DNA of 64,000 nucleotides from contig NZ_AJTS01000044.1 in assembly GCF_000275725.1 (NCBI RefSeq), positions 62,001-126,000 of the forward strand, in the 5' to 3' direction. The notes under the pieces are model-generated. The model had not been told where the DNA came from. It did no database searches and saw nothing but the letters and a program-made list of their open reading frames with translations. Made by a program: the position numbers and the translations under genes. Positions within the stretch are counted from its first letter, which is position 1, and each line of letters opens with the position of its first letter. The DNA comes from Vreelandella stevensii S18214 (GTDB taxonomy: Bacteria > Pseudomonadota > Gammaproteobacteria > Pseudomonadales > Halomonadaceae). Below, in pieces: positions 1-10,479 of the stretch.

Positions 1-2634
1 GCGGAGGCGGTGCAGCACCGTCAGCAGCTGGCGAATATCCTCGAAGTGCAGGCCAGTGGTGGGTTCATCCAGAATGTAGAGGGTTTTACCGGTGTCACGC
101 TTGGCCAGCTCACGCGCCAGCTTGACCCGCTGAGCTTCGCCCCCGGAAAGCGTCGTGGCGCTTTGCCCCAAACGGATGTAGGACAGCCCCACATCCATGA
201 GCGTTTGCAGGCGTCGGGCGATGGCGGGCACGGGGCTGAAGAAGGCCAGCGCATCTTCCACCGTCATCTCCAATACCTCGTGGATGGTCTTGCCTTTGTA
301 GTGGATATCCAGGGTTTCGCGATTGTAGCGCTTGCCCTTGCAGACGTCACAAGGGACGTAGATATCCGGCAGAAAGTGCATCTCCACCTTGATCATGCCT
401 TCGCCCTGGCAGGCTTCGCAGCGGCCGCCCTTGACGTTGAAGCTGAAGCGCCCGGGTTTGTACCCCCGGGAACGAGCCTCCTGGGTACCGGCGAACAGCT
501 CACGAATAGGCGTGAAAATGCCGGTATAGGTGGCCGGGTTGGAGCGCGGGGTGCGGCCGATCGGGCTCTGGTCGATGTCGATGACCTTGTCGAGCTGGTC
601 CAGGCCTTCCACCTTCTCGTAGGGAGCCGGTGTCAGGGTCGTGGCCCGGTTGAGTTCACGGGCGGCAATCGGCATCAGCGTGCCGTTGATCAGCGTCGAC
701 TTGCCGGAGCCGGAGACGCCCGTCACGGCAATGAACAGCCCCAGTGGCAGGCTGAGAGTGACATTTTGCAGGTTGTTGCCCGTGGCACCGCGCACCACCA
801 GTTGCTTCTCGGGATTGCCCGGGATCCGGTAAGGCGGGACGGCAATTTCGCGGCTGCCGGAGAGATACTGGCCGGTCAGCGAATTCGGGTTGTCCATCAC
901 CTGCTGCGGCGTGCCCTGGGCGACGATCTCGCCCCCATGGACACCTGCACCGGGGCCGATATCCAGCACGTGGTCCGCCGCGCGGATGGCATCTTCGTCG
1001 TGCTCGACGACGATCACGGTGTTGCCCAGGTCGCGCAGCCGCTCCAGCGTCTTGAGCAGACGGTCGTTGTCCCGCTGGTGCAGCCCGATGGAGGGTTCGT
1101 CCAGGATGTACATGACGCCCACCAGGCCAGCGCCGATCTGGCTAGCCAAGCGGATACGCTGGGCCTCGCCCCCGGAGAGCGTGTCGGCGCTGCGTTCGAG
1201 GTTCAGGTAATCAAGCCCCACGTTGACCAGGAACTCCAGGCGAGCGTGGATCTCGTTGACGATCTTGTCGGCAATTTCTCCCTTGCGCCCGGGCAGCGCC
1301 AGCGCGCCGAAGTAGCGCCATGCCTCGCCAATCGGCAGGTGGACGATATCCGCGATGTTGCGGTCATCGACATACACATGGCGGGACTCCTTGCGGAGCC
1401 GTGAACCATGACAGGCGGTACAGGGCTGAACCGCAATGTACTTGGCCAGGTCGTCGCGCACCATGCTGGACTCGGTCTCCCGATAGCGGCGCTGCATGTT
1501 CGGCAGCACCCCTTCGAAGGCATGTTCACGGGTGACTTTACGGCCACGGTCGCCGACGTAGACGAAGGGGACCAGCTCGCCACCACTGCCGTTGAGGATG
1601 ATATCGCGCTCGTGACGTGCCAGTTCCTGCCAGGGCGTTTCCAGCTCGAAACGGTAATGCTTGGCCAGCGCCTGCAGCTGAGTAAAGTAATATATGTTGC
1701 GTCGGTCCCAGCCCTTGATCACGCCTTCCGCCAGGGAAAGCTCGGGGTGGCTGATCAGTTTCTCCGGGTCGAAGTACTGCTGGATGCCCAGGCCGTCGCA
1801 GGTAGGACACGCCCCTGCCGGGTTGTTGAACGAAAACATGCGCGGCTCCAGCTCGGAGAGCGAATAGCCGCAAACGGGGCAGGCAAAGCGGGACGAGAAG
1901 ACCAGGTCGTCCTGCTCGCCGTCCATGAAATGCACCATGGCGGTGCCGTCGGCCAGGTTCAGGGCCGTTTCGAAGGATTCCGCCAGGCGCTGGGCGATAT
2001 CGTCACGTACCTTGAAACGGTCCACGACCACGCTGATATCGTGCTTCTTGCGCTTGTCCAGCGGCGCGATGTCGTCCAACTCCAGCACCTGGCCATCGAT
2101 CTGAACGCGCACGAACCCTTGAGCACGCAGTTCGGAAAGCAGCTGCAAATGCTCACCTTTGCGGCCCTTGACGACCGGCGCCAGCAGCATCAAGCGGGTG
2201 CCTTCCGCCAGGTTCATGACCTGATCGACCATCTGGGAGATCGTCTGGGCTTCCAGGTCCTCGCCATGCTCTGGGCAGCGAGGGGTGCCAGCACGGGCAA
2301 ACAGCAGGCGCAGGTAGTCGTAAATCTCGGTAATCGTGCCAACCGTCGACCGAGGGTTGTGAGAGGTGGATTTTTGCTCGATGGAGATGGCCGGAGAGAG
2401 CCCTTCGATGTGATCCACATCGGGCTTTTCCATCATCGATAGAAACTGACGCGCATAGGTGGAGAGCGATTCCACATAGCGCCGCTGGCCCTCGGCGTAG
2501 AGCGTATCGAACGCCAGGGACGACTTGCCGGAGCCTGACAGGCCGGTAATCACGATCAGCTTGTCACGGGGCAGCTCCACATCGATCTGCTTGAGGTTGT
2601 GGGTGCGGGCACCCCTGACCAGAATGCTGTCCAT
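1..2634 (-). CDS. uvrA: UvrABC excinuclease subunit A (partial, 3' end outside window)
   Basis: UvrA is the DNA-damage-recognition ATPase of nucleotide excision repair; it loads UvrB at lesions in the cytoplasm. The minus-strand frame opens at ATG 2634 ([16 protein letters not shown]), preceded by GAGGTG, and stays open for 878 codons to the window edge. The family is about 940 residues, so roughly the last 60-70 are missing. The first Walker A region ([12 protein letters not shown]) lies near residue 30. The last visible residues, [20 protein letters not shown], are the typical stretch between the second ABC signature and the C-terminal Walker B region. The gene is divergent from the MFS gene, with a sigma70-like promoter at 2665-2694. 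No convincing LexA box was seen. Confidence 0.97.
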   Translation of the reverse strand, partial: MDSILVRGARTHNLKQIDVELPRDKLIVITGLSGSGKSSLAFDTLYAEGQRRYVESLSTYARQFLSMMEKPDVDHIEGLSPAISIEQKSTSHNPRSTVGTITEIYDYLRLLFARAGTPRCPEHGEDLEAQTISQMVDQVMNLAEGTRLMLLAPVVKGRKGEHLQLLSELRAQGFVRVQIDGQVLELDDIAPLDKRKKHDISVVVDRFKVRDDIAQRLAESFETALNLADGTAMVHFMDGEQDDLVFSSRFACPVCGYSLSELEPRMFSFNNPAGACPTCDGLGIQQYFDPEKLISHPELSLAEGVIKGWDRRNIYYFTQLQALAKHYRFELETPWQELARHERDIILNGSGGELVPFVYVGDRGRKVTREHAFEGVLPNMQRRYRETESSMVRDDLAKYIAVQPCTACHGSRLRKESRHVYVDDRNIADIVHLPIGEAWRYFGALALPGRKGEIADKIVNEIHARLEFLVNVGLDYLNLERSADTLSGGEAQRIRLASQIGAGLVGVMYILDEPSIGLHQRDNDRLLKTLERLRDLGNTVIVVEHDEDAIRAADHVLDIGPGAGVHGGEIVAQGTPQQVMDNPNSLTGQYLSGSREIAVPPYRIPGNPEKQLVVRGATGNNLQNVTLSLPLGLFIAVTGVSGSGKSTLINGTLMPIAARELNRATTLTPAPYEKVEGLDQLDKVIDIDQSPIGRTPRSNPATYTGIFTPIRELFAGTQEARSRGYKPGRFSFNVKGGRCEACQGEGMIKVEMHFLPDIYVPCDVCKGKRYNRETLDIHYKGKTIHEVLEMTVEDALAFFSPVPAIARRLQTLMDVGLSYIRLGQSATTLSGGEAQRVKLARELAKRDTGKTLYILDEPTTGLHFEDIRQLLTVLHRLR

Positions 2635-2664
2635 CAACACCTCGAATCGCGTGGCAAAAGCGTA

Positions 2665-2694
2665 ATTATACGGTTGCTGTACCCCTTCCGGCAA
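2665..2694 (-). promoter_or_regulatory. Putative sigma70 promoter of uvrA
   Basis: On the minus strand, TTGCCG (2694-2689) and TATAAT (2670-2665) are separated by 18 bp. The -10 lies about 30 nt before the uvrA start. The -10 matches consensus and the -35 matches 4 of 6 positions. Confidence 0.6.
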
Positions 2695-2818
2695 AACTGT
2701 CTCGCTTCACTGCAGCGTGGCGGGCATTTCATGCTTGGCGTTTCCAGCGTGCCGACAAAGCGCTAGAATGGGCGGTTATCTCAGGCCGTTCGGCCCACTC
2801 ATCATACACAAGGGTTCT

Positions 2819-4198
2819 ATGCGCAAGGTTTCTGCACTGCTGCTGGCTGCCGAGCGCCGAGCCATCAGCGGCTTGGCCGGTCTCTACGCATCTCGCATGC
2901 TGGGACTCTTCATGGTGCTGCCGGTGCTGGCCTTGTATGCCGATACGCTGGAAGGGGCGACGCCGTTACTGGTTGGTCTGGCGTTGGGCGTGTATGGCCT
3001 GACTCAAGCGGTTCTGCAGATTCCGTTTGGCTGGCTGTCGGACCGGATCGGTAGAAAGCGAGTGATTGCCATGGGCCTGCTGATTTTTGCAGCAGGCAGT
3101 GTCGTGGCCGCCACGGCGGATACCATTGGCGGGGTGATCGTCGGCCGCGCACTGCAGGGTAGCGGCGCCATTGCGGCGGCCATCATGGCGCTGCTGGCCG
3201 ACCAGACCCGCGAGCAGGTACGCACCGTTGCCATGGCGACCATTGGCCTCTCCATCGGTGTGTCTTTTGCCGTTGCCATGGTGCTGGGGCCCTGGCTGGC
3301 GTCATGGGGAGGGCTGTCGAGCCTGTTCTGGTTCACGGCACTGCTCACGTTGGTGGGCTTGCTGGTGCTGTGGCGCTGGGTGCCGCCAGCGCCCAGGCGC
3401 CTGCGCCACCGGGATGTCGGGCTGGACCGTCAGCAATTCAAGCGTGTCATTACCCGCCCGGACCTGTGGCGTCTGGATGTGTCGATTTTTGCTCTGCACC
3501 TGGTGCTCATGGCCATTTTCGTGGCCGTGCCGTTCCGCTTGCTGAACGCCGGGGTAGCGGTGGAGTACCATGGACTGGCCTATCTGGCCATCATGGGACT
3601 GTCGTTTGTCGCCATGGTGCCGCTGGTGATCGTGGCCGAAAAGCGCCAGCGCATGAAACTGATGTGCCTGCTGGCCATTGGGGCCATCGTGCTCAGTTTG
3701 GCGGCGCTGGGGCTACCGCTCTCCCAGGGGCAGTGGCTGTTTGTCTGGCTGCTGGTGTTTTTTACCGGCTTCAATTTGCTGGAGGCAACGCTGCCATCCA
3801 TGCTAAGTAAACTGGCGCCTGCCGGAGCAAAAGGCACCGCCATGGGCGTCTACTCCACCAGCCAGTTCCTGGGCGCGTTTTTGGGCGGTACCCTGGGGGG
3901 CTGGCTGGCGTACACCTGGGGGCTGGACGCAGTGTTCATCGGTTGTGCGGTGCTGGCGCTGTGCTGGTGGCTGGTCATGTGCGGCATGCCGTCACCGCCG
4001 CCGCTCTCCAGTGAAGTGGTGGCGTTGCAGGATACCCAGGCCGATGCCATGGACCTACTCATGGAGCACCTGGCCGATGTGGCGGGTGTCGAAGATGTCA
4101 TGGTCGTGCCGGAAGAGCGCCTGGTATATTTGAAAGTCAATCGTAAAGAGCTTGATCAGGCGGCACTGGCCCGGTTGATTCCGCCACCGCGGCCCTGA
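2819..4198 (+). CDS. MFS transporter, YajR type with C-terminal ferredoxin-like domain
   Basis: Predicted inner-membrane major facilitator transporter of 459 aa; the substrate is unknown. ATG 2819 is preferred over the upstream in-frame start at 2717 because AAGGG lies just before it and the protein then begins [17 protein letters not shown]. About 12 hydrophobic segments are visible. The MFS loop motif [11 protein letters not shown] lies near residue 76. The last 65 residues ([21 protein letters not shown] and onward) are soluble and look like the YAM domain that distinguishes YajR. Length matches E. coli YajR (454 aa). The gene is followed by ssb 41 nt downstream; uvrA / MFS / ssb adjacency also occurs in Pseudomonas. 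Confidence 0.88.
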   Translation: MRKVSALLLAAERRAISGLAGLYASRMLGLFMVLPVLALYADTLEGATPLLVGLALGVYGLTQAVLQIPFGWLSDRIGRKRVIAMGLLIFAAGSVVAATADTIGGVIVGRALQGSGAIAAAIMALLADQTREQVRTVAMATIGLSIGVSFAVAMVLGPWLASWGGLSSLFWFTALLTLVGLLVLWRWVPPAPRRLRHRDVGLDRQQFKRVITRPDLWRLDVSIFALHLVLMAIFVAVPFRLLNAGVAVEYHGLAYLAIMGLSFVAMVPLVIVAEKRQRMKLMCLLAIGAIVLSLAALGLPLSQGQWLFVWLLVFFTGFNLLEATLPSMLSKLAPAGAKGTAMGVYSTSQFLGAFLGGTLGGWLAYTWGLDAVFIGCAVLALCWWLVMCGMPSPPPLSSEVVALQDTQADAMDLLMEHLADVAGVEDVMVVPEERLVYLKVNRKELDQAALARLIPPPRP

Positions 4199-4239
4199 TC
4201 AATGAGAGACCATCACCGTTTACGACAAGGAGCGACCTT

Positions 4240-4839
4240 ATGGCGCGCGGTATCAACAAAGTTATTTTGATCGGTAATCTGGGCCAGGATCCGGAAGTGC
4301 GTTTCACTCCGTCCGGTACAGCGGTCGCCAACCTGAACCTGGCCACCTCGGACACCTGGATGGATCGCCAGAGCGGCCAGCGGCAGGAGCGTACCGAATG
4401 GCACCGCGTGGTGCTGTTCAACAAGACGGCTGAAATTGCCCAGCAGTACCTGAAAAAAGGTTCCAAGGTCTATATCGAAGGTCGTCTGCAGACGCGTAAA
4501 TGGCAGGACCAGAATGGCCAGGACCGTTACAGCACTGAAATCGTCGCCAACGACATGCAGATGCTGGATGGTCGCAGTGGTGACTACCAGGGGGGCGGTG
4601 CGCCGCAGGGTGGCTATGCCCAGCAAGCGCCAGCCCAGCCTGCGCCGCCGCAACAGCATTACCAGCAGCCGCCTCAGCAGGCACCTCAGCAGGGTGGCTA
4701 CGCTCCGCAACAGCATGTCGCGCCTCAGCGTGGCGGCGCGGCGCCTCAGCAGCAGCCGCCTGCGCATCAGCAAAACAGCAGCTACGGCGCTCCGGATCCC
4801 GGTAACTTCGACGATTTTGACGACGAAATTCCGTTCTGA
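4240..4839 (+). CDS. ssb: Single-stranded DNA-binding protein
   Basis: SSB coats ssDNA during replication, recombination and repair and recruits partners through its C-terminal tip. The protein is 199 aa. The N-terminal OB fold begins [21 protein letters not shown] and runs to about residue 110. A disordered linker rich in Gln, Pro, Gly and Ala follows to about residue 185. The acidic tail ends DFDDEIPF, the canonical partner-binding tip. The start ATG 4240 is preceded by AAGGAG. It is somewhat longer than E. coli SSB (178 aa), all of the excess being in the linker. Confidence 0.98.
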   Translation: MARGINKVILIGNLGQDPEVRFTPSGTAVANLNLATSDTWMDRQSGQRQERTEWHRVVLFNKTAEIAQQYLKKGSKVYIEGRLQTRKWQDQNGQDRYSTEIVANDMQMLDGRSGDYQGGGAPQGGYAQQAPAQPAPPQQHYQQPPQQAPQQGGYAPQQHVAPQRGGAAPQQQPPAHQQNSSYGAPDPGNFDDFDDEIPF

Positions 4840-4897
4840 TCGCCATGCCGTGCTGGGCGTTGCCGCCACCCTACCGGGTTGAGAAAAGGGGTCTGTC

Positions 4898-5794
4898 TTG
4901 AAGCTGCTAATACTGAATGCAGGACACTGCTTGAGCCTGGCATTGGCCCGTGAGGCAAGTCGGCGCTCGGATACCGAGTTGGTGATTGAGCAGGGCGTGA
5001 GCGTTTCTCCAGACCAGCTGGCGGCCATCGCCCCGGAGGCGGTGATCATTCCGCCTCTGTCGCACCCCCTCAGCATGACGCCCGCCGATGTCTATGCCCA
5101 TGCCGATGCGGTGGACCAGTGTGTCGATGCCTGTCAGGCGGCTGGCATTGCCCTGGTGTGGTGCGTGTCCGACCAGCTCTACGAGGAGGGGTTCGAGATC
5201 CCGATCGACGAGCATGTCGTGCCGGCCCCCCGTGATGAGTGTTTGCGCCGCCTGGTGCAGACCGGTGACCGTATTCGCGCGGAGTATCACCGCCACTTGA
5301 TCGTGCGGCTGGGGCCGCTGTTCGCCCTGGAAGGTAGCCATGCCTGGCTCAATGAAGTCATCGACAGCTTTGTAGCAGGCCAGCCCGTGCGTGCGGCCGA
5401 AGACGTGATTTTTTGCCCTACCTCGGCGGATGCCGTGGCCATGGCGCTGGTGGGCATGCTTCAGCAGCAAGCCTGCGGGGCCGATGCCTGGGGGGCGTAT
5501 CACCTGGCAGGTACCGAGCCGGTCAGTGCGTTTACGTTCGTCTCCATGGTGCGCACCCAGCTGGCCACCCATCTCGAGGGGCGTGGCGAAGCGGTCGAGC
5601 TGGGTGAGGTGCAGGCGTTGAACCATCATCACGATGCCAAGCTGCGGCGGGTGCTGAACTGTCGCCGTGTGCTGGACGTCTTTGGCGTGCACCAAAAGCC
5701 CTGGCGGCTCGAGGTGGGGCGGATGCTGGATGCCTGGTGCCTGACCCGCACTCAGCCGACCGTCACCGGTACTGGAACAGGAGAGTCCGCTTGA
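4898..5794 (+). CDS. RmlD-like NAD(P)-dependent sugar-nucleotide oxidoreductase family protein
   Basis: 298-aa protein of the extended short-chain dehydrogenase / RmlD-like family. Substrate unknown. The start is a TTG (4898) preceded by AAAAGGGG. The segment SDQLYEEGFEIPIDE near residue 90 corresponds to the family's TDYVFDG...P..E region, and RLGPLFA.EGSHAWL follows as in RmlD. The N-terminal dinucleotide-binding glycine motif is degenerate (LLILNAGHCLSLA instead of GxxGxxG), so cofactor use is uncertain. The stop overlaps the acyltransferase start by 1 nt (TGATG), so the two are translationally coupled. A role in envelope or lipid modification is an inference from that coupling only. Confidence 0.72.
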   Translation: MKLLILNAGHCLSLALAREASRRSDTELVIEQGVSVSPDQLAAIAPEAVIIPPLSHPLSMTPADVYAHADAVDQCVDACQAAGIALVWCVSDQLYEEGFEIPIDEHVVPAPRDECLRRLVQTGDRIRAEYHRHLIVRLGPLFALEGSHAWLNEVIDSFVAGQPVRAAEDVIFCPTSADAVAMALVGMLQQQACGADAWGAYHLAGTEPVSAFTFVSMVRTQLATHLEGRGEAVELGEVQALNHHHDAKLRRVLNCRRVLDVFGVHQKPWRLEVGRMLDAWCLTRTQPTVTGTGTGESA

Positions 5795-6516
5795 TGAATG
5801 TGGTACGCAGCCTGGTATTTTATCTGGGCTATTTTTCAGCCATGCTGCTGATCGGTGTGCTGTTCCTGCCCGTGGCACCGTTTCTTCCCCTAGCGGCGCG
5901 CTATCGTCTGTTGAACCTCTACAACTACTTCCTGATGGTCTGGTTTCGGCTGGCCTGTGGGGTACGTTACGAAATTCAAGGGCGCGAACATATTCCTGCG
6001 GGGCCCTGCGTCATTCAGGCCAACCACCAGTGTGAGTGGGAAACGCTGTTCCTGCAGGTCATGAAGCCGCCGGTCTGTACGGTGCTCAAGCGAGAGCTGC
6101 TGCGTATCCCTGTGTTTGGCTGGGGGCTGCGCCTGCTGCGCCCCATTAGCCTGGATCGCTCCAGGCCTGCTCGGGCCATGAAACAGGTGCTGACGCAGGG
6201 GGTGGAGCGTTTACACGGCGGACTTTCGGTGCTGATCTTTCCGGAAGGCACGCGTGTCGATCCTGGTGTGCGCAAGCGCTACAACAAGAGCGGTAGCGTG
6301 GTCGCCTGCCGTGCCGGTGTGCCGGTGCTGCCGGTGGCGCACAATGCCGGTGAGCGTTGGCCGGGTCGCCAGTGGGTCAAACGCCCGGGTGTCCTGCGTG
6401 TGCGCATTGGCCCGCCCATCGACACCGCTGGGCGTACCCCGGACGAAGTATTGGCTGATGTGGAGGCGTGGATCGAAGGGCAGCTTCACGAGATCTCCGA
6501 GGTGCCCAGGCCTTAA
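5794..6516 (+). CDS. 1-acylglycerol-3-phosphate acyltransferase family protein (PlsC-like)
   Basis: Membrane acyltransferase expected to transfer an acyl chain to lysophosphatidic acid or a related acceptor in phospholipid synthesis. 240 aa from ATG 5794, with AGGAGA upstream. One or two hydrophobic N-terminal segments (residues 5-50) precede the catalytic block. The catalytic motif reads ANHQCEWETL, that is H78-x4-E83 rather than the classical H-x4-D; this substitution is common in one gammaproteobacterial PlsC branch. Substrate-binding FPEGTR is at about residues 149-154. Coupled to the upstream RmlD-like gene and convergent with fabAB, separated by a strong hairpin. Confidence 0.9.
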   Translation: MNVVRSLVFYLGYFSAMLLIGVLFLPVAPFLPLAARYRLLNLYNYFLMVWFRLACGVRYEIQGREHIPAGPCVIQANHQCEWETLFLQVMKPPVCTVLKRELLRIPVFGWGLRLLRPISLDRSRPARAMKQVLTQGVERLHGGLSVLIFPEGTRVDPGVRKRYNKSGSVVACRAGVPVLPVAHNAGERWPGRQWVKRPGVLRVRIGPPIDTAGRTPDEVLADVEAWIEGQLHEISEVPRP

Positions 6517-6565
6517 AAGCCGTTGCTCCAAAGCCAGTGCCATGACAAACAGCGCACACGCTGCA

Positions 6566-6603
6566 CCCACACAAACGGCGCCCTTGGGCGCCGTTTGTGT
6601 GGG
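6566..6603. terminator. Bidirectional hairpin between the acyltransferase gene and fabB
   Basis: A perfect 17-bp inverted repeat with a 4-nt loop (CTTG) lies exactly between two convergent genes. There is no separate long T-run, but the stem ends contain TTTGTGTG, so function as a bidirectional terminator is likely rather than certain. Confidence 0.75.
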
Positions 6604-6617
6604 TCGTTGAGACCGGA

Positions 6618-7835
6618 TCAGCCGTTATAGCGCTGGAACACCAGGCAGGCGTTGGTGCCGCCGAAGCCAAAGCTGTTGGACAGCACGCGGTCAATGGTGG
6701 CGTCATCGCGGCGTTGGGTCACGATATCGAAACCATCGGCTTGCTCGTCCAGGTGCTCGACATTGGCCGAGGCCGCCACGAAGCGGTGCTGCATCATGAG
6801 CAGCGAGTAGATCGCTTCTTGCACGCCGGTGGCGCCCAGCGAGTGGCCCGTCAACGATTTGGTAGAGCTCATGGCAGGCGTTGTGTCGCCAAAGACGCTA
6901 CGGATCGCCTTCAATTCGGCCACATCGCCCACGGGGGTCGAGGTGCCGTGGGTATTGATGTAGTCGATGCTACCATCGACGGTCGCCATGGCCTGACGCA
7001 TGCAGCGCATGGCGCCTTCGCCAGACGGCGCGACCATGTCATGGCCATCGGAGGTTGCGCCGTAGCCGACCAGCTCGCCATAAATTTTGGCGCCGCGTGC
7101 CTTGGCATGTTCCAGCTCTTCCAGCACCAGCATGCCGCCGCCGCCCGCGATGACGAAGCCATCACGTGCCTGATCATAGGGGCGAGAAGCGTGCTCAGGA
7201 GTGTCGTTATAGTGCGTAGACAAGGCCCCCATGGCATCGAAAAGGCACGATAGCGTCCAGTGCTCTTCTTCACCGCCGCCCGCAAACACGACGTCTTGCT
7301 TGCCTAGCTGGATCTGCTCCATGGCGCTGCCGATACAGTGAGCAGACGTGGCGCAGGCAGAAGAAATGGAGTAGTTGATGCCCTTGATCTTGAACGGCGT
7401 GGCCAGGCACGCCGACACCGTGCTGCCCATGGTACGGGTGACTCGGTAAGGGCCGACCCGGCGCAGGCCTTTCTCGCGCATGACGTCGGCGGCTTCCACT
7501 TGGTTGGCGCTGGAGGCGCCGCCAGAGCCGGCAATAAGGCCGGTCCGTTCGTTGGAAACCTGCTCTTCGGTCAGGCCCGAATCTTCGATGGCTTGAGCCA
7601 TGGAGACATAGGCGTAGGCGGCTGCATCACCCATGAAGCGGCGCAGTTTACGATCGATCAGTGCGTCCAGGTCGATATCGACGCTGCCTGCCACGTGGCT
7701 TCTGAAGCCGCGCTCGGCGTACTCTTCCTTGAACCGAATACCGCTACGCCCACTCTTGAGCGCATCCAGGACCTGTTGCTGGTCGTTGCCCAGGCAGGAC
7801 ACGATGCCAAGGCCGGTGACTACCACTCGTCGCAT
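6618..7835 (-). CDS. fabB: 3-oxoacyl-ACP synthase I
   Basis: FabB condenses malonyl-ACP with acyl-ACP and is needed to elongate cis-unsaturated intermediates. 405 aa, as in E. coli (406). Thiolase fold with nucleophile Cys161 in [11 protein letters not shown], the first catalytic His in [11 protein letters not shown] and the second in [10 protein letters not shown]. The C-terminal [13 protein letters not shown] is typical of beta-ketoacyl synthases. The start at 7835 has AGGAGG 5 nt upstream. It lies 12 nt downstream of fabA, the standard fabAB operon. Confidence 0.97.
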   Translation of the reverse strand: MRRVVVTGLGIVSCLGNDQQQVLDALKSGRSGIRFKEEYAERGFRSHVAGSVDIDLDALIDRKLRRFMGDAAAYAYVSMAQAIEDSGLTEEQVSNERTGLIAGSGGASSANQVEAADVMREKGLRRVGPYRVTRTMGSTVSACLATPFKIKGINYSISSACATSAHCIGSAMEQIQLGKQDVVFAGGGEEEHWTLSCLFDAMGALSTHYNDTPEHASRPYDQARDGFVIAGGGGMLVLEELEHAKARGAKIYGELVGYGATSDGHDMVAPSGEGAMRCMRQAMATVDGSIDYINTHGTSTPVGDVAELKAIRSVFGDTTPAMSSTKSLTGHSLGATGVQEAIYSLLMMQHRFVAASANVEHLDEQADGFDIVTQRRDDATIDRVLSNSFGFGGTNACLVFQRYNG

Positions 7836-7847
7836 GGGAGCCTCCTG

Positions 7848-8363
7848 TTAAAAATTCGCAGTGGAGGTGAATAGGCCAACGCGCAGGTCATTGGCCTGGT
7901 AGATGTCGCGCCCGTCGACGGACACGGTGCCATCGGCAATGCCCAGAATCAGTCGGCGCGTAATGATGCGCTTCACGTTGATCCGGTAGGTTACCTTTTT
8001 GGCATCGGGCAGAATCTGGCCGCTGAACTTGACGTCGCCACAGCCCAAGGCACGGCCTCGGCCAGGATGGCCCAGCCAGCCAAGGTAGAAGCCGACCAGC
8101 TGCCACATGGCATCCAGACCCAGACAGCCGGGCATGACCGGATCGCCCGGGAAGTGGCAGTCAAAGAACCACAGGTCAGGCGTGATATCCAGCTCGGCGA
8201 TCAATTCGCCCTTGCCGTGCTCACCCCCCTCTTCATGGATATGAATGATGCGGTCAAGCATCAGCATGTTGGGGGCAGGCAGCTGTGCGTTGCCAGGGCC
8301 AAACAGCTCGCCGCGTGAGCAGGCCAGCAGTTCTTCGCGATCAAAGGAATGTTGCTTGGTCAC
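7848..8363 (-). CDS. fabA: 3-hydroxydecanoyl-ACP dehydratase/isomerase
   Basis: FabA dehydrates 3-hydroxydecanoyl-ACP and isomerises trans-2- to cis-3-decenoyl-ACP, the branch point to unsaturated fatty acids. GTG 8363 is chosen because translation then begins (M)[19 protein letters not shown], the conserved FabA N-terminus, giving 171 aa (E. coli 172); GGAA lies 8 nt upstream. Catalytic His70 and Asp84 are in [18 protein letters not shown] longer frame to 8429 exists but adds 22 unconserved residues. First gene of fabAB. Confidence 0.97.
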   Translation of the reverse strand: MTKQHSFDREELLACSRGELFGPGNAQLPAPNMLMLDRIIHIHEEGGEHGKGELIAELDITPDLWFFDCHFPGDPVMPGCLGLDAMWQLVGFYLGWLGHPGRGRALGCGDVKFSGQILPDAKKVTYRINVKRIITRRLILGIADGTVSVDGRDIYQANDLRVGLFTSTANF

Positions 8364-8640
8364 TGAATCGTTCCGAAAGTCAAAAATGGTGGTTGCGCCT
8401 AGTCTACTGCCCGCAACCGCTGAATGCACGCCGCAGGCGTCTTATACTGTGTTTTAAGGCGCATCGTGACCGCCATTGGCGACCATGGTCGAGTACGGCG
8501 GAGACACCCTAATGCGCGAAATTGTCTAATCAACGGATGATTCACGTAATATGATCTATTCAGAGGTGGGGTAAGGCGGCATGATGTCATCCATACCGTT
8601 GCCGACGTAGTGACTGCTGAATAGGACAACAAGAAACGCC

Positions 8641-10479
8641 ATGTGGCTGCCTGTCTCGATGAATCGTCCTTTGGTCTGGGTGGCGCTGACTGCGCTGCCT
8701 GCCTGTGTCTGGATCCCGGATGCCGCGCTGCGCATGGTGGCGGCCGGCCTGGTCTCGCTGGGGTTGTGGGATGCCTGGCACCAGGTGCGCCAGCAGCGCT
8801 TGCGCTTGCGACTTTCCCTCGATGCCATTGGGCTGGCAGGGGACGCGATCGTGATTAGTGATGTCGATAACCGAGTCCTGATGGTCAACCCTGCGTTTAC
8901 CGATATTACTGGATATGACAGCCAGGAGATGGTCGGCCGCAAGTTGGAGACCCTTGCCGCGCCGCGCCACGACAAAGCCTTCTATCAGAATTTCTGGAAC
9001 ACGCTGAAGGCTACCGGACGTTGGGAAGGCGAGATGTGGAACCGCCGCAAGCATGGCGACGAGTACCCTGAATGGCTGAAGGTGCGTGCCGTCACCGACC
9101 GTCGCGGCAATATCACCCATTTCATCAGTCTGTTTACCGATATTTCGGCGCAGAAGGCCCGCGAGCGCGACCTGCGCCGCATCGGCTATGAAGACCCCCT
9201 GACCGGACTGCCCAATCGCCGCCGCCTGCATGACCTGATGGCCTCTCGCTTGCGTCACCTGCGTGCGGGAGAGAGCCTGGATATTGCGCTGATCGATATA
9301 GACGGCTTGAAATCGGTCAACGACAGCCTGGGCGTAGAGCAGGGGGACCGCCTGCTGGCGCGCTTCGCGCAGCGATTGACCAGTTACATGGCGGGCAGTG
9401 TCGTGGGTCGGTTGGGCGGCGATGAGTTCATGGTCATTCGCACCACCACCTTCGATGACCATGACAAGTGGGTCATGACGTTGCGCGACCATATGGGGCG
9501 CCCGTTTGAAATCAACGACCAGTCGCTGCGCCTGGGGCTCACCATCGGCAGTTGCCGGGCACCCGAAGATGGGCGTGATTCCGGCGTACTGTTCCAGCGC
9601 TTGGAGTCTGCGCTGTACAGCGCCAAGCGGCTGGGGCGTAACCATAGCCAGCGTTTCCGACCGGCGCTCGACAAGCAGGACAACCCTCAGCTGGCGCTGG
9701 TGAGTGACCTGCGCGCGGCGCTGATCTCGGGAGACCAGCTGGAGCTGCACTACCAGACCCAGCATCATCCCGGTACCGGCGAGCTAATGGGTATGGAGGC
9801 ACTGCTGCGTTGGCGCCACCCGCAAGACGGCATGATTTCACCAGGGGACTTCATTCCGTTGGCCGAGCGGCATGGCCTGATGGCCGAGCTGGGCAGTTGG
9901 GTCATCGAGAAAGCCTGCGCCCAGCAGGCCCATTGGCAGAACAGCGGCATGCCCAAGGTCACGGTGTGGATCAATATTTCGGCACTGCAGCTGTTTCAGG
10001 GCGATCTGGAAACGCAGTTGGCGACCTGCCTGGAGCGCTATCAGCTAAAGCCTGCCCAGATCGGCCTGGAGCTGACCGAGTCGGTGCTGCTCGACGAGCG
10101 TGCCGGTGACATGGGGCCGCGATTGCAGGCGTTACGCGATCAGGGGTATGCCATTGCCATTGATGATTTCGGCACGGGCTATTCGTCGCTGGGTTACCTG
10201 AAACGGCTGCCGGTGGACAAGATCAAACTGGACCGCGCCTTCATTCGCGAGCTGCCCCATGATCAGGCCGATGCCGCCATCGTCACGGCGGTCCTGGCCA
10301 TGGCGGCGGGGATGGGGCTCGACGTCGTCGCCGAAGGTGTCGAAACCCAGGCGCAGTGCCAGTTTCTAATCAAGGCGGGCTGCACCCTGGTGCAAGGGTT
10401 CTATTTTGCCAAGCCACTCTCTGCCGCTGAGCTGGAGCAGCGCTGGGTACCACTACCCTTGGCGGAAGGGGCCAACTGA
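8641..10479 (+). CDS. PAS-GGDEF-EAL bifunctional cyclic-di-GMP signalling protein
   Basis: 612-aa cyclic-di-GMP turnover protein. N-terminal hydrophobic segments (about residues 10-45) suggest membrane attachment. A PAS domain (about 58-170) contains ITGYDSQEMVGRK. The GGDEF domain (about 180-340) has an intact RLGGDEF at 257-263. The EAL domain (about 350-605) keeps EALLRW at 386, LELTES, DDFGTGYSSL, KLDRAFI and VAEGVET, so phosphodiesterase activity is expected. Both domains look catalytically competent by motif; the net direction cannot be told from sequence. The start at 8641 has only a weak ribosome-binding site, and ATG 8659 is an alternative. Transcribed alone and convergent with the DUF2878 gene. 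Confidence 0.92.
   Translation: MWLPVSMNRPLVWVALTALPACVWIPDAALRMVAAGLVSLGLWDAWHQVRQQRLRLRLSLDAIGLAGDAIVISDVDNRVLMVNPAFTDITGYDSQEMVGRKLETLAAPRHDKAFYQNFWNTLKATGRWEGEMWNRRKHGDEYPEWLKVRAVTDRRGNITHFISLFTDISAQKARERDLRRIGYEDPLTGLPNRRRLHDLMASRLRHLRAGESLDIALIDIDGLKSVNDSLGVEQGDRLLARFAQRLTSYMAGSVVGRLGGDEFMVIRTTTFDDHDKWVMTLRDHMGRPFEINDQSLRLGLTIGSCRAPEDGRDSGVLFQRLESALYSAKRLGRNHSQRFRPALDKQDNPQLALVSDLRAALISGDQLELHYQTQHHPGTGELMGMEALLRWRHPQDGMISPGDFIPLAERHGLMAELGSWVIEKACAQQAHWQNSGMPKVTVWINISALQLFQGDLETQLATCLERYQLKPAQIGLELTESVLLDERAGDMGPRLQALRDQGYAIAIDDFGTGYSSLGYLKRLPVDKIKLDRAFIRELPHDQADAAIVTAVLAMAAGMGLDVVAEGVETQAQCQFLIKAGCTLVQGFYFAKPLSAAELEQRWVPLPLAEGAN

Noticed and set aside
10-1404. 464-codon plus-strand frame over uvrA
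   Set aside because: Shadow of the minus-strand uvrA coding sequence, which is conserved throughout.
2660-2720. LexA (SOS) box upstream of uvrA
   Set aside because: Two CTGT half-sites are present but no CTGT-N8-ACAG arrangement was found.
4590-4790. CAGCAG/CCGCAG-rich stretch as a tandem repeat
   Set aside because: It encodes the Gln/Pro-rich linker of SSB; repetition is compositional and imperfect.
8587-9768. 393-codon minus-strand frame over the GGDEF-EAL gene
   Set aside because: No domain similarity; the plus-strand gene has all catalytic motifs in order.
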